Part shown: piece after piece, positions 51,357 to 61,017 of the stretch
Layout of the letters: the number at the start of each line of letters is the position of its first letter
Numbering within the stretch: the stretch's first letter is position 1
Source: Caballeronia glathei
GTDB taxonomy: Bacteria > Pseudomonadota > Gammaproteobacteria > Burkholderiales > Burkholderiaceae
Length of the DNA: 64,000 nt
Reading direction: 5' to 3'
Assembly (NCBI RefSeq): GCF_000698595.1
Contig: NZ_JFHC01000043.1
Span: 1-64,000 of the forward strand
Notes under the pieces: model-generated
The model's database searches: none
What the model saw: the letters and a program-made list of their open reading frames with translations, nothing else
Told to the model about the DNA's origin: nothing
Program-made: the position numbers and the translations under genes

Positions 51357-52776
51357 AATTGGAACCCAGGTTAGGGCTCTTCGTATGAAAGTCAGTTGCG
51401 GACTGGAACGCATGGCCCACAGAGAACAGTTTCGACTCTGAGAACGGCGCACCAATAATCTGCATGCCGACCGGCAGTCCGCTGGAATCGAAACCACATG
51501 GCACGTTCAGAGACGGAAGACCCGTCAGGCTCGGTACTCCCGTGAACTGCATGATTGCCGAGAGCATATCTTCTTCCACCCCGTTCTCAATCACGACGGT
51601 TGTCGCGCCCAAGGCCGTGGCGGTAAAGGGCAACGTTGGACACACGAACACGTCGACCTCCTTGAATGCCTCGATGAATTCCGCGCGCAACACCGACCTG
51701 TAGCGCTGTGCCTGAAGATAGTGCGTGGCTAGGAGCAGCTCCCCGACCTCTAGCAACGTCCGTACGTCATCGCCGTAGTCGCCCGGCCTTTCACGTAACG
51801 ATTTCTGGTGATAGGCACTCGGCTCGGCAGATTCGATGGTGAGCTGCGCGGAGATATTGCCTTCGATGTGTTTGATGTCGACTTCGACCAGTTGGGCCCC
51901 CAAACCTTCGAACGTCTGCAGCGCCTGTTCTACGGCCCGCTTCACGTCCGCCTGAAGGTGAGAGAAGAAATAGCGAGGCACCACGCCAATTCGGAGCCCC
52001 CTGACACCCGAACTCAGTCGGGAAAGATAGTCATCCACAGGGACCGGCGAGGTTGCTGGGTCCGTTGGGTCGGGACCCGCAATCGCGTTGAACATCAACG
52101 CACAATCCTCGACGGTTCGAGTCATTGGCCCCGCGGTGTCCATGGACCATGCCAGAGGGATAATCCCGGAGTTGCTGACTCTTCCGTAGGTGGGTCGCAA
52201 ACCGACCACCCCGTTAATCGCCGATGGTAGCCGGATGGAACCGCCCGTGTCTGTGCCCAGTGCGCCAAAGCACAGGCCAGCGGCCACGGCAGCGCCTGAA
52301 CCACCGCTCGACCCGGCGGGAAATTTGCTGGTATCCCAAGGATTGCGGACGTGACCGTAGTGGGGATTTGCGGAAGTGCCGCCCCAGGCGAATTCGTGCA
52401 TGTTCGTTTTTCCAACGAACACCGACCCAGCCTGTTTAAGCTTCGCTATTACCGTCGCGTCTTTGTCGGGATGCCAATTTCCTAACACCTTGCTGCCGGC
52501 GGTAGTCCTTTGCCCCTGGATGCCCACGTTGTCCTTGATTCCCAATGGGATGCCATGAAGCGGTCCGAGGTCATAGCCCGCAGACAACAACAGTTCGGCA
52601 GCAGTCGCCGCCTTTCTCGCGGTTTCTTCGGTGACGGAAATGAATGCACGCAAGGTGCTGTTATGTCGCTCGATTTCTTGAAGCGATGCGTTCAACAGGT
52701 CTGTCGGGCTGACTTCGCCACTTCGAACAAGCTTAGCGGCAGTTGCAATCGATAACCTGGCGAGTTCACTGCTCAT
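51355..52776 (-). CDS. Amidase-signature enzyme, AtzE-like
   Basis: A 473-residue amidase-signature hydrolase. ATG 52776 follows GAGG. Catalytic Lys in PLGIKDNVG, the cis-Ser in FPAGSSGGSGAAVAAG, and the nucleophile Ser in GTDTGGSIRLPSA are all present. It overlaps an AtzG-like small gene, which points to the AtzE-AtzG type (1-carboxybiuret hydrolase family) where the small subunit is required. The actual substrate is unknown; an amide or ureido compound taken up by the adjacent ABC system is plausible. Confidence 0.9.
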   Translation of the reverse strand: MSSELARLSIATAAKLVRSGEVSPTDLLNASLQEIERHNSTLRAFISVTEETARKAATAAELLLSAGYDLGPLHGIPLGIKDNVGIQGQRTTAGSKVLGNWHPDKDATVIAKLKQAGSVFVGKTNMHEFAWGGTSANPHYGHVRNPWDTSKFPAGSSGGSGAAVAAGLCFGALGTDTGGSIRLPSAINGVVGLRPTYGRVSNSGIIPLAWSMDTAGPMTRTVEDCALMFNAIAGPDPTDPATSPVPVDDYLSRLSSGVRGLRIGVVPRYFFSHLQADVKRAVEQALQTFEGLGAQLVEVDIKHIEGNISAQLTIESAEPSAYHQKSLRERPGDYGDDVRTLLEVGELLLATHYLQAQRYRSVLRAEFIEAFKEVDVFVCPTLPFTATALGATTVVIENGVEEDMLSAIMQFTGVPSLTGLPSLNVPCGFDSSGLPVGMQIIGAPFSESKLFSVGHAFQSATDFHTKSPNLGSN

Positions 52777-52990
52777 GCGACACCTCACCGTGAACGACTG
52801 TCTGGAGGAAGCCCGTGATTGGTGACACCTGCGCGAACTCAGGCGCGCTCATCTTCGCCGACAAGGCATTTGCGTCCTTCAACCACACCTCGAGAACCTG
52901 ACTAACTGCAGCTACTCGACCGTCTTCGAGCGGCAGATTTGAGTGTTCAGCTGTGGTCCTGACCAGCTGCTCCACACTCGAGTTGGGCAT
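52766..52990 (-). CDS. AtzG-like small amidase subunit (DUF4089)
   Basis: A 74-residue helical protein (SVEQLVRTTAEHSNLPLEDG; VAAVSQVLEVWLKDANALSA) directly upstream of the amidase and overlapping it by 11 bases. AtzG/GatC-like proteins of this size wrap around AtzE-type amidases. GGAG precedes the ATG pair at 52993/52990. Confidence 0.75.
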   Translation of the reverse strand: MPNSSVEQLVRTTAEHSNLPLEDGRVAAVSQVLEVWLKDANALSAKMSAPEFAQVSPITGFLQTVVHGEVSHEQ

Positions 52991-54038
52991 CATATTTCTC
53001 CTTCGTTGACGACGTCCTGAGCGTACCTTGCCGAATTGCCAATAGCTTGTGCGTGCGCGCCATCGTGATGGAACAGCAAAGTCACGCCATTGCGCCGGCT
53101 GCCAACAGGCGAGGTCCTCTGTGGAGAGCCTGGGCAGAAAGAACCCCCCGATTATCAGCATCGATGCCTGCCCCGTTTCTGCAGCGCCGGCGTCAGTGCA
53201 TTTGAACGAGGCAGCGCCCGAGCGCCTCTCTGAGTTCGGGCGCGCGCAAGCGACGCCCGGTAAAAACCATGCTGGAGATGCGCTCCTGCTGATTCCAAGG
53301 CTGTCCCGCATCTGGGCGCACCACCATATGAACGCCTTGAAGCACGACTTTTCTCTCAGAGCCAGCATATGAAAGCGCAGAGGTAACGCATCAGGTCGGC
53401 GCCGTGCGCGCGAAATTGGCGCCGTTCCAGGCCGGATTCTGTCTTCAAGGGTGTAAAGAAGGACGTCCAACGCCTCCGGGTCAATGGTGCCTTCTCCGTA
53501 AGAATTTCTTCGATGGACCCGCCATGCGGCATCAGACCCTTGTCCGGGAATCTTCGATTTTCGCGTCCATGCCAGTCCTTACAGATGAGTCCATGTAATC
53601 CTGGGATTCGCCGCCATCAGGCCGGTTTGACTGCGGGAGGCCGGGTCATCATTTTGAACGGACAGCCACCTGCCGCGTGACGTGAAGCGCGGGAATGCCA
53701 GTCATCGAGTCCGTTCGATTCATCAGCAATCACCCTGATATGGCGTACCGGGACTATCCGGTTGTCCGTGGTATGCAAGCGAGCCCAGGTGCCAGCCTGT
53801 TACTGTCACAAACACCACATCCTTCCGCAGTGGACCCGCGCAGACAATCTTCAAAACAAGCAGAGAACGGGCTGTCGCGTTGCTGCTGCTGTGAGGCAAG
53901 GTGGGATATATGCCACGGCGCGCACCCTAACTTACGCGCATCCATTCCTGCGACAAGGTAACTCGTGTCGCCCGGCTTGCCTCGTCGATTTCGGGATGCA
54001 CTCGGCTTCGAACAGCCCTTTAATCTCGCGGAGATTCT
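52991..54038. other. Divergent intergenic region between amidase and ABC operons
   Basis: About 1 kb, long for such a gap. It must hold both promoters. Frames at 53049 (plus), 53470 (minus) and 53762 (plus) were examined and show no motif or suitable start. No sigma-54 -24/-12 pair was found by eye. Confidence 0.4.
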
Positions 54039-55268
54039 ATGAATCGAGCATTTCGTTGGCTTGCATTATGTTGCCTGGCATTCTCAACGCAGTACCCCGC
54101 GATAGCCGCGGACAAGGAGCCGATTGTTGTCGGCAGCGTCCTTGATGAGACTGGTGCGCTCAACGTCTACGGTAAGGCGATGGCAGATGCTACGAAGCTT
54201 GCCGTCAAGTCCATCAATGACGCCGGGGGGCTACTGGGACGTCCGCTCAAGCTCGTCACCTACGATGCCCAGTCAGATAACGCGAAGTACACGAGCTACG
54301 CGAACCAGCTCGCGCTGCGAGACCATGCATCCGTCATCATGGGCGGCATCACCAGTGCTTCGCGCGAGGCCATCCGCCCCGTAGCAGACCGCAACAAGAC
54401 GCTGTATTTCTACAACGAGCAGTATGAAGGAGGCGTTTGCGACAAAAACGTCTTCCTCACCGGCATTGTTCCCTCTCAACAAATCGCACCGCTTGTCGAC
54501 TGGGCGATTAAGAACGGAAAGAAGAAGTTTTACGTTGTGGCAGCTGACTACAACTACGGCCATATCTCCACGGATTGGGTGAAGCAGTATGTGACAAAAG
54601 CTGGCGGTAGTGTCGTGGGCGCCGAATTCATCCCGCTTGATGTCAGCGAGTTCAGCTCGGTCATCTCGAAACTGCAGGAGGCGAAACCTGACGTGGTGCT
54701 CTCTCTTCTGGTTGGTGGTAACCACATCGCCTTTTATAGACAGTTTGCTTCTGCAGGGTTGTCGAGCCGTATGCAGATTGTCTCCGCGACCTTCGGACTT
54801 GGAAACGAACAGGTGGTCTTAGGTCCCAAGGAAGCGAGCGGCATCGTCGTCGCCTTTCCCTACGTTCAGGAGGACTCGTCGGAAGACAACAGAAAGTTCC
54901 GCGCGGCGTGGACCAAGGCTTACGGAGCCAACTACCCCTACATCACGGACAGCGCTGCAGCCGTCTGGAACGGTTGGCACCTGTGGGCCCTGGCTGTCAC
55001 CAAGGCAGGCAGCACAGACCGCGAGAAGGTGATTAAGGCACTTGAAAGTGGTGTCAGCTTCGACGGTCCTTCAGGCAAGGTCACGGTAGACGGTCCGACA
55101 CACCACGTGGTTCAGAACGTCCACATTGCGCGCGCTAATGAAAATCACGGGTTCACGGTTATTGGCGAGGAAAAATCTGTTCCCCCGAGCTATGAACAAT
55201 CCGTGTGCGACCTTGTTGCACGACCCAATACAGCAAAGCAGTTCACGCCTTCGGCTAAAGCCAACTAG
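54039..55268 (+). CDS. ABC transporter substrate-binding protein, UrtA/AmiC type
   Basis: A 409-residue periplasmic protein with a signal peptide ending at PAIAA. Seen: EPIVVGSVLDETGALNVYGK, INDAGGLLGRPLKLVTYDAQ and YNEQYEGGVCDKNVFLTGIV, typical of the type 1 fold in urea and short-chain-amide binding proteins rather than LivJ. It would feed the permeases encoded next. Starts the operon 27 bases before the first permease. Confidence 0.92.
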   Translation: MNRAFRWLALCCLAFSTQYPAIAADKEPIVVGSVLDETGALNVYGKAMADATKLAVKSINDAGGLLGRPLKLVTYDAQSDNAKYTSYANQLALRDHASVIMGGITSASREAIRPVADRNKTLYFYNEQYEGGVCDKNVFLTGIVPSQQIAPLVDWAIKNGKKKFYVVAADYNYGHISTDWVKQYVTKAGGSVVGAEFIPLDVSEFSSVISKLQEAKPDVVLSLLVGGNHIAFYRQFASAGLSSRMQIVSATFGLGNEQVVLGPKEASGIVVAFPYVQEDSSEDNRKFRAAWTKAYGANYPYITDSAAAVWNGWHLWALAVTKAGSTDREKVIKALESGVSFDGPSGKVTVDGPTHHVVQNVHIARANENHGFTVIGEEKSVPPSYEQSVCDLVARPNTAKQFTPSAKAN

Positions 55269-55295
55269 ACGAAGTACTGCCACGGACGAATAGAC

Positions 55296-56171
55296 ATGGA
55301 AGCCTCAAGCTTGGGTTGGTTCCTCAATATGGCTGTATCCGTCGGACTCAGCATCGCAATTCTCGTGCTGGTCTCGCTCGGGCTATCAGTGCTCTTCGGC
55401 ATGATGGGGATTATCAACCTTGCCCATGGAGAGTTTCTGATGTTTGGCGCGTTCGGAACGCTTGCTGGTGTCAGGGGTGGCCTTCCTCTGCCCGTAGCAA
55501 TGTTGGTTTCGACGCTCGCCGTTGCGGTCTTCGGCTGGATAGTCGAACGGGCATTGATTCGATACCTGTATGGCCGCCTGATGGACAGCATGCTGGCGAC
55601 CTGGGGACTGAGTCTCATCATGTCGCAAGGCGCAGTCTTCGTATTTGGCGCCACGACGCAAGGCATTGCCACTCCCGGAGGAAGTATCTACCTCGGCGGG
55701 TACTCCGTCTCAGCCTATTCCGTCGTTCTTATTCTGGCCGCGCTCTCACTCCTTGCGTTCGTGTATGCGGTTTTTACGCGTACCAAGTACGGTGTCATGG
55801 CGCGGGCTGCGGTTCAGAGACCCCAGATGGCGTCGGCCGTCGGCATCGACCCGCGACGCATCAACTCTTTAACGTTCATGTTCGGTGCAGCGCTTGCGGG
55901 CGCGGCAGGCGCATTGCTTGCCCCGATGGTAGGCGTGATGCCAACGATGGGAGAGGCATATATCGCTCGTGCGTTCATGACGGTGGTTGTGGGTGGCTCG
56001 GGCGTGCTCACTGGCACCGCCGCGGCTTCTGCGCTGCTTGGTGGAGTCGAGAACGTTGTGTCATACCTGTTTACCCCGTTCCTCGGACAAGCGGCTTTGC
56101 TGGTCCTGGCCATTTGCCTTGTACGCGTGCTGCCGACCGGTATCTCGGGTCGTCTGCGGCGCAAACTCTGA
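55296..56171 (+). CDS. ABC transporter permease, LivH/UrtB type
   Basis: A 291-residue permease with about eight helices: GMMGIINLAHGEFLMFGAFG is the family signature near residue 35, and the cytoplasmic coupling region reads MARAAVQRPQMASAVGIDPR. No leader domain as in longer UrtB. Second gene of the operon. Confidence 0.94.
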   Translation: MEASSLGWFLNMAVSVGLSIAILVLVSLGLSVLFGMMGIINLAHGEFLMFGAFGTLAGVRGGLPLPVAMLVSTLAVAVFGWIVERALIRYLYGRLMDSMLATWGLSLIMSQGAVFVFGATTQGIATPGGSIYLGGYSVSAYSVVLILAALSLLAFVYAVFTRTKYGVMARAAVQRPQMASAVGIDPRRINSLTFMFGAALAGAAGALLAPMVGVMPTMGEAYIARAFMTVVVGGSGVLTGTAAASALLGGVENVVSYLFTPFLGQAALLVLAICLVRVLPTGISGRLRRKL

Positions 56172-56185
56172 ATGAGACGCTGACC

Positions 56186-58003
56186 ATGAATCCATCAAGG
56201 AGTGCCCTGAACTTGCGCCTCATCGGCTGTGCAGTCGTCGCGCTGGTCGCTCTCGCGCTTGGATTTGCGATGCCGGAATTCGCGACATTTCAAGCGACGA
56301 ATTGGGCCCTATTCGGGCTGCTTGCAGTCAGCCTTACGCTGGTCTGGGGGCATGGTGGCATATTCAGCTTCGGACAAGGCGCCTTCTTCGGAATCGGCGC
56401 CTATGCGTACAGCGTCGCAGCCATGAACATCTTGCCCGTTACCAATGAGACTGTATCTTCGGTCGTAGTTGCAGCACTCGCGGCTGCGGCGCTGGCGGCC
56501 CTAGTTGGGTACTTCATCTTCTATGGCAACGTCGGGGATGTATACGTCGGAATCATCACGCTCGCGATGACCCTCGTGCTCTTCACCGTTCTCTCGAGCA
56601 CGGCTGACCCCAAATACCACATTGGAGAGGCTCAACTCGGCGGCTACAACGGAATCTCAGGCGTCCCACCTATCACCTTGCCCTTCGGAGAATCCGGAAC
56701 CACCCTGACTGTCGTTCAGTCGTACTCCACCGTCATTCTGGTTTGCGCATCGATTGTTGCTGGCCTGTACGTTCTCCTTCATCGCCCGTTCGGCCGTGTT
56801 CTTACCGCTCTCAGGCAGAACGAGTTGCGAACTCAACTTCTGGCCTTCGATGTCCGGTTCCGTAAGCTTGTCGTGTTCACGATTGGCGGAGCGATTGCCG
56901 GTATCGCGGGTGCCTTCTACGCTGCATGGGCTATGTTCATAAGCCCGGTGGTCTTCGGACTGGCATTGGCAGCGCAGGTGGTGATTTGGGTCCTGGTTGG
57001 CGGTCGAGCGTCATTTGCTGGAGCCTTCATTGGAACCTTGCTTGTACAGTCGCTCTCCTTCGCGCTGGGCGGTGGTGCTGGAGATGCAACACCCATCGTC
57101 CTTGGCGTCGTGCTCATCGCGGTCGTTCTGTTCTTGCCGTCTGGAATCGTTCCGGCCTTAGCCAGATTCCTGGTCGCAAAACGGACATCGGGTTCGGCAG
57201 GTTCAGCCGCCGCCGATGCTTCAGTGCCTCAGGAACAGAGATTTGCGGAGCTGCCTTTTCGCAGCGAGTCCGGCGGCGCCACACTCAGTGCCACTGGACT
57301 GGAAAAGCGCTTTGGCGGCGTTCGAGCCGTGCAGACGGCAACAGTCAGCTTCGGTCAGAAGGGTGTTCATTGCCTAATTGGCCCGAACGGCGCGGGCAAG
57401 AGCACCTTCTTCAACCTTCTTGTCGGCCGCTTTCCTCCGAATCGTGGCGCCATCGAACTTGATGGTCGGCCGATTACGCATATGAAGTCACACGACCGGG
57501 TGAGGAACGGATTAGGAATCAAGCTGCAGGTGGCCAGCATTTTCACCGAACTGTCGGTGCGCGAGAACCTCTGGCTAGCCGCGTATGGACGTCGACGGGA
57601 CAAGGCAGTGGCCGACCTTCGGTCTGCGGAAATGTTGGACTGGCTGGCGCTCGCGCACCGAGCGGATGACAGTGCGGGGTCGCTGTCTCATGGGCAGAAG
57701 CAGTGGCTGGAGATTGGCATGGTCATGGCTGCTGAACCCTCGGTGGTATTGCTCGATGAGCCAACAGCCGGAATGACCAGGGAGGAGACTGCCCGCATGG
57801 CGGCGATGGTGCGTCTCCTCGGACAGAGCGTGTCGGTCATCGTCGTCGAGCATGACATGGAATTTGTGCGGGCGCTGGACGTTCCCGTCACCGTCTTCCA
57901 CCAGGGAAACGTCTTCGCCTCCGGGTCGCTTGAAGAACTGCGACGCGACGAGCGGATTCTCGACATCTATCTGGGGCGACAAGGACATGGGCATGTTGCT
58001 TGA
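56186..58003 (+). CDS. Fused ABC permease-ATPase (LivM-LivG type)
   Basis: A 605-residue fusion starting at 56186. Residues 1-335 are a LivM/UrtC permease (VWGHGGIFSFGQGAFFGIGA, ALRQNELRTQLLAFDVRFRK). Residues 360-605 are a LivG/UrtD ATPase with Walker A IGPNGAGKSTFFN, signature LSHGQKQWLEIGMVM (Ser-His-Gly, so LSGGQ is changed), Walker B VVLLDEPTAGM and switch His in IVVEHDMEFV. In most relatives these are separate genes. Confidence 0.94.
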   Translation: MNPSRSALNLRLIGCAVVALVALALGFAMPEFATFQATNWALFGLLAVSLTLVWGHGGIFSFGQGAFFGIGAYAYSVAAMNILPVTNETVSSVVVAALAAAALAALVGYFIFYGNVGDVYVGIITLAMTLVLFTVLSSTADPKYHIGEAQLGGYNGISGVPPITLPFGESGTTLTVVQSYSTVILVCASIVAGLYVLLHRPFGRVLTALRQNELRTQLLAFDVRFRKLVVFTIGGAIAGIAGAFYAAWAMFISPVVFGLALAAQVVIWVLVGGRASFAGAFIGTLLVQSLSFALGGGAGDATPIVLGVVLIAVVLFLPSGIVPALARFLVAKRTSGSAGSAAADASVPQEQRFAELPFRSESGGATLSATGLEKRFGGVRAVQTATVSFGQKGVHCLIGPNGAGKSTFFNLLVGRFPPNRGAIELDGRPITHMKSHDRVRNGLGIKLQVASIFTELSVRENLWLAAYGRRRDKAVADLRSAEMLDWLALAHRADDSAGSLSHGQKQWLEIGMVMAAEPSVVLLDEPTAGMTREETARMAAMVRLLGQSVSVIVVEHDMEFVRALDVPVTVFHQGNVFASGSLEELRRDERILDIYLGRQGHGHVA

Positions 58004-58700
58004 ACTGAAGAACCTTCGCGCCGGCTACGGGCAAACGCTTGTGTTGCATGGCCTCGACCTGGAACTCGAGCGGGGACAGATGATTTCCATCCTTGGGCGA
58101 AACGGAGTTGGAAAAACGACGCTCTTGCGTGCCATCGTTGGAGCCATCCCGCTGCAGCAAGGCGAGATTCTCTTCAATGGCTTTTCGATACGAGACATGC
58201 AAATGCACAAGCGCGCCCACCAGGGAATTGCATACGTTCCTCAAGGCCGCGACATCTTTCCATCCTTGTCGGTGCTCGATAACCTGAAAGCGGCGGCGTT
58301 CGGCACGAAGCGCAGCGACTGGCGAGAAGCGATTGACGGGCTGCTTTCCGAATTTCCGATGCTTCGCGAAAAAGCCGACGAGCGCGGAGATTCACTAAGT
58401 GGCGGCCAGCAACAGATTCTGGCTCTCGCACGGGCACTCATCACGCGCCCATCGTTGCTGCTTCTCGACGAGCCATCCGAAGGGATACAACCTTCAATCG
58501 TTGACCAGATAGCTGAGACTGTCCGGAAAATGAATGAACGTGAGGGCATCGCGGTCATTGTGGTTGAACAGAATCTGGAGTTTGTTGCCCGCATGGGCGC
58601 TCATTGCCGACTGGTTGACAAAGGTCGTGTTGTCTTCGACTGCGACCCGGAGCAGATAATCAACGATGCCGACCTACAGCGGCAGTACCTGGGGGTTTGA
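57993..58700 (+). CDS. ABC transporter ATP-binding protein, LivF/UrtE type
   Basis: A 235-residue ATPase. ATG 57993 has AAGGA at 8 bases; it overlaps the previous gene by 11 bases. Walker A ILGRNGVGKTTLLRA, signature DSLSGGQQQILALARAL, Walker B LLLLDEPSEGIQP, switch VVEQNLEF. Pairs with the fused ATPase to form the heterodimer motor. Its stop overlaps the synthetase start. Confidence 0.95.
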   Translation: MLLELKNLRAGYGQTLVLHGLDLELERGQMISILGRNGVGKTTLLRAIVGAIPLQQGEILFNGFSIRDMQMHKRAHQGIAYVPQGRDIFPSLSVLDNLKAAAFGTKRSDWREAIDGLLSEFPMLREKADERGDSLSGGQQQILALARALITRPSLLLLDEPSEGIQPSIVDQIAETVRKMNEREGIAVIVVEQNLEFVARMGAHCRLVDKGRVVFDCDPEQIINDADLQRQYLGV

Positions 58701-60331
58701 TGATGCTGCGCGGAGACACCAGCTACGAATCTGAAGTTAAAGAATTTCGCTGGAACATTCCCGAAAAGTACAACATTGGGGTGGATGTGTGCGATAAGTG
58801 GGCGGCGCTCGACCCGGAGCAACTGGCGCTTATTCACGAGCACGGCAACGGGTACATCACTCGCGTCTCCTTCGGCGAGCTCCGGCGGAGAAGCAATCAG
58901 ACAGCGAACTGCCTGCGAAAGCGCGGTATCACGAAAGGAAGTCGCGTTGCAATCCTCCTCGCCCAATCGCCGCAAACCGCGTTTGCCCATATTGCCGCCT
59001 TCAAGACAGGCGCGATTTCTGTTCCGCTCTTCGCATTGTTCGGAGAGGAAGCGTTGGAGTATCGCCTGCGCGATAGCGGAGCCAGCGTGCTCGTCACCGA
59101 TACCGAGGGAGCAACCAAAATTGCCGCCATCAGGCAGCGGCTGCCAGCGTTAGTGGCTGTCCTGGTCACCGATTCCGATTCGGGCGTCACGGCAGTTGAT
59201 GGTACGGAAAACTTTGATGACGCAATTCAGGCAGAGTCCGACGCGTTTGAGCCCGTGGAGACCAACGCGGATGACCCGGCGGTCATCATCTATACATCAG
59301 GAACTACCGGGAAGCCCAAAGGCGCACTGCATGCCCACCGCGTTCTCTTGGGACATTTGCCCGGCGTAGAGATGTCACACGGTGGAGGTATCAAAAGAGG
59401 CGACCTTATCTGGACTCCAGCCGACTGGGCATGGATTGGCGGTTTGCTTGATGTACTGCTGCCGGCCCTGCACCACGGTGTGCCGGTGGTCTCACGCCGC
59501 TTCAGCAAGTTCGATGCGGCGTCTGCCTTCGATTTGATGGGCCGTCATGGCGTCACGCATGTTTTTCTGCCACCGACGGCGCTGAAGATGCTGCGTGCCG
59601 AAAAGGCGCCCTTAGAACGCGGGCAATTGCATCTGCGTTCGGTCGCAAGCGGCGGGGAATCGCTGGGCGTGGAACTCCTTGGATGGGGCCGGGAAGCTTT
59701 GGGCGTGACCATGAACGAGTTCTATGGCCAGACCGAATGCAATATGGTCGTGTCCTCCTGCGGTGCCTGGTTCGCGGCCCGACCGGGAGCAATCGGGCGG
59801 GCCGTGCCAGGTCATGACATCCAGATAGTGGACGACCAGGGCGTGCCTGTACCGACAGACGCGGTTGGAAACATTGCGGTTCGTTCGCCGGACCCCGTGA
59901 TGTTTCTTGGCTACTGGAACAATCCGTCGGCCACCGCCGAGAAGTTCGCGGGAGCGTATCTGCTGACAGGCGACCTAGGCTGCATGGATGCAGACGGCTT
60001 CATCCACTACGTGGGTCGCAACGATGACGTAATCACGAGCGCCGGATACCGTATTGGGCCAGGACCGATTGAGGACTGTTTGCTCGGCCATCCGGCCGTG
60101 AAGCTGGCAGCGGTTGTTGGCGTGCCGGACCCCACCCGCACCGAGGTGGTGAAGGCATTCGTTGTTCTGGCCACCGGCTTCACCGCTTCGGCGAGCCTAA
60201 CCCGAGAATTGCAGGACCACGTGCGCATCCGTCTGGCTGCGCACGAGTACCCTCGGCTCGTCGAATACATCGATTCGCTTCCAATGACCTCAACAGGAAA
60301 GATAATCCGGCGGGAGTTGCGAACTCGCTAA
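58700..60331 (+). CDS. AMP-dependent acyl-CoA synthetase
   Basis: A 543-residue adenylate-forming enzyme; ATG 58700 shares its A with the previous TGA. Seen: IIYTSGTTGKPKGALHAHR (P-loop), MNEFYGQTECNMVVSS, LLTGDLGCMDADGFIHYVGR, and the C-terminal Lys in PMTSTGKIIRREL. It resembles the medium-chain/acetyl group of carboxylate-CoA ligases. Last gene of the operon, it probably activates the acid made from the imported amide; that link is inferred. Confidence 0.93.
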   Translation: MMLRGDTSYESEVKEFRWNIPEKYNIGVDVCDKWAALDPEQLALIHEHGNGYITRVSFGELRRRSNQTANCLRKRGITKGSRVAILLAQSPQTAFAHIAAFKTGAISVPLFALFGEEALEYRLRDSGASVLVTDTEGATKIAAIRQRLPALVAVLVTDSDSGVTAVDGTENFDDAIQAESDAFEPVETNADDPAVIIYTSGTTGKPKGALHAHRVLLGHLPGVEMSHGGGIKRGDLIWTPADWAWIGGLLDVLLPALHHGVPVVSRRFSKFDAASAFDLMGRHGVTHVFLPPTALKMLRAEKAPLERGQLHLRSVASGGESLGVELLGWGREALGVTMNEFYGQTECNMVVSSCGAWFAARPGAIGRAVPGHDIQIVDDQGVPVPTDAVGNIAVRSPDPVMFLGYWNNPSATAEKFAGAYLLTGDLGCMDADGFIHYVGRNDDVITSAGYRIGPGPIEDCLLGHPAVKLAAVVGVPDPTRTEVVKAFVVLATGFTASASLTRELQDHVRIRLAAHEYPRLVEYIDSLPMTSTGKIIRRELRTR

Positions 60332-60757
60332 CTATAGCTGCCGGGAGACGGGCAGTCGGCGTTGCCCGCGGTTGCCGCCAGACTTGGCGCCAGTAGCGCT
60401 CGGCCAGTTGCCTCCAGGGAAGCCGATTGGTCCGCGACCTCGACCGAGGCTACCGGGTTTCGAGCCCGCTGTTGCGGACCGACCGCCGGCCGCTCCAGGT
60501 CCATCGTTGATGCCAATATTGAACCCATCTGGTTGAAAAGACGCGAGCGCGTTCGCCTTGGCTTGGTCCAGAAGGGCAAAAAGGTCGTCTCGTTCTTCAG
60601 TGCTCACGTGGAAAAACGAACGAACATGGCGTCTAGGTATGACTAGACTGTGCCCGGGTGAGTCGGGAAACCCGTCCCGAATCCATATGGCATGTCAATT
60701 CTGACCGACGATGCTGCACGTCGAAATCTCGCAGAAGGGGCAAGTCTGTGACGACAT
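60332..60757 (-). pseudogene. HIT-family hydrolase pseudogene
   Basis: Reading from ATG 60757: MSSQTCPFCEI (zinc-type CPFC), then a TGA (60707-60705) in frame, then IWIRDGFPDSPGHSLVIPRR, VSTEERDDLFALLDQAKANA and FQPDGFNIGINDGPGAAG. The last strings are the HIT core, but the HxHxH triad that should follow is replaced by unrelated Gly/Pro/Arg-rich sequence. So the gene has both an internal stop and a lost active site. Confidence 0.75.
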
Positions 60758-61017
60758 CAGCGCCTTTTCCGAGACAAAGGGGATACCGCTATTCTATCCA
60801 ACCCTGCCATCACTGAGTGGCGAGCAAAACAAGGAAGTGTTTGAGTCGGGGAGGTCCACGAGCCTATGTGCGCCTATCGGATGCGAACGGCAATCGTATC
60901 GTGAGACGCCACCTACCGGGCACCACAAGGAGTTTCACAGCGCGAGAAATCCACCCCTCAAGTTTCAGCAAGTTCTGCCGTTAACGGTGTAGCCGAAAAC
61001 TGTGAGAAGAGGGAACA

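Noticed and set aside
52991..53470. Extended N-terminus of the AtzG-like gene
   Set aside because: Residues upstream of the ATG pair at 52993 match nothing, and a ribosome site lies exactly before that ATG.
55316..56185. 870-base N-terminal extension of the fused permease-ATPase
   Set aside because: It is the out-of-frame shadow of the LivH-type permease; the true start MNPSRS at 56186 gives a normal permease N-terminus.
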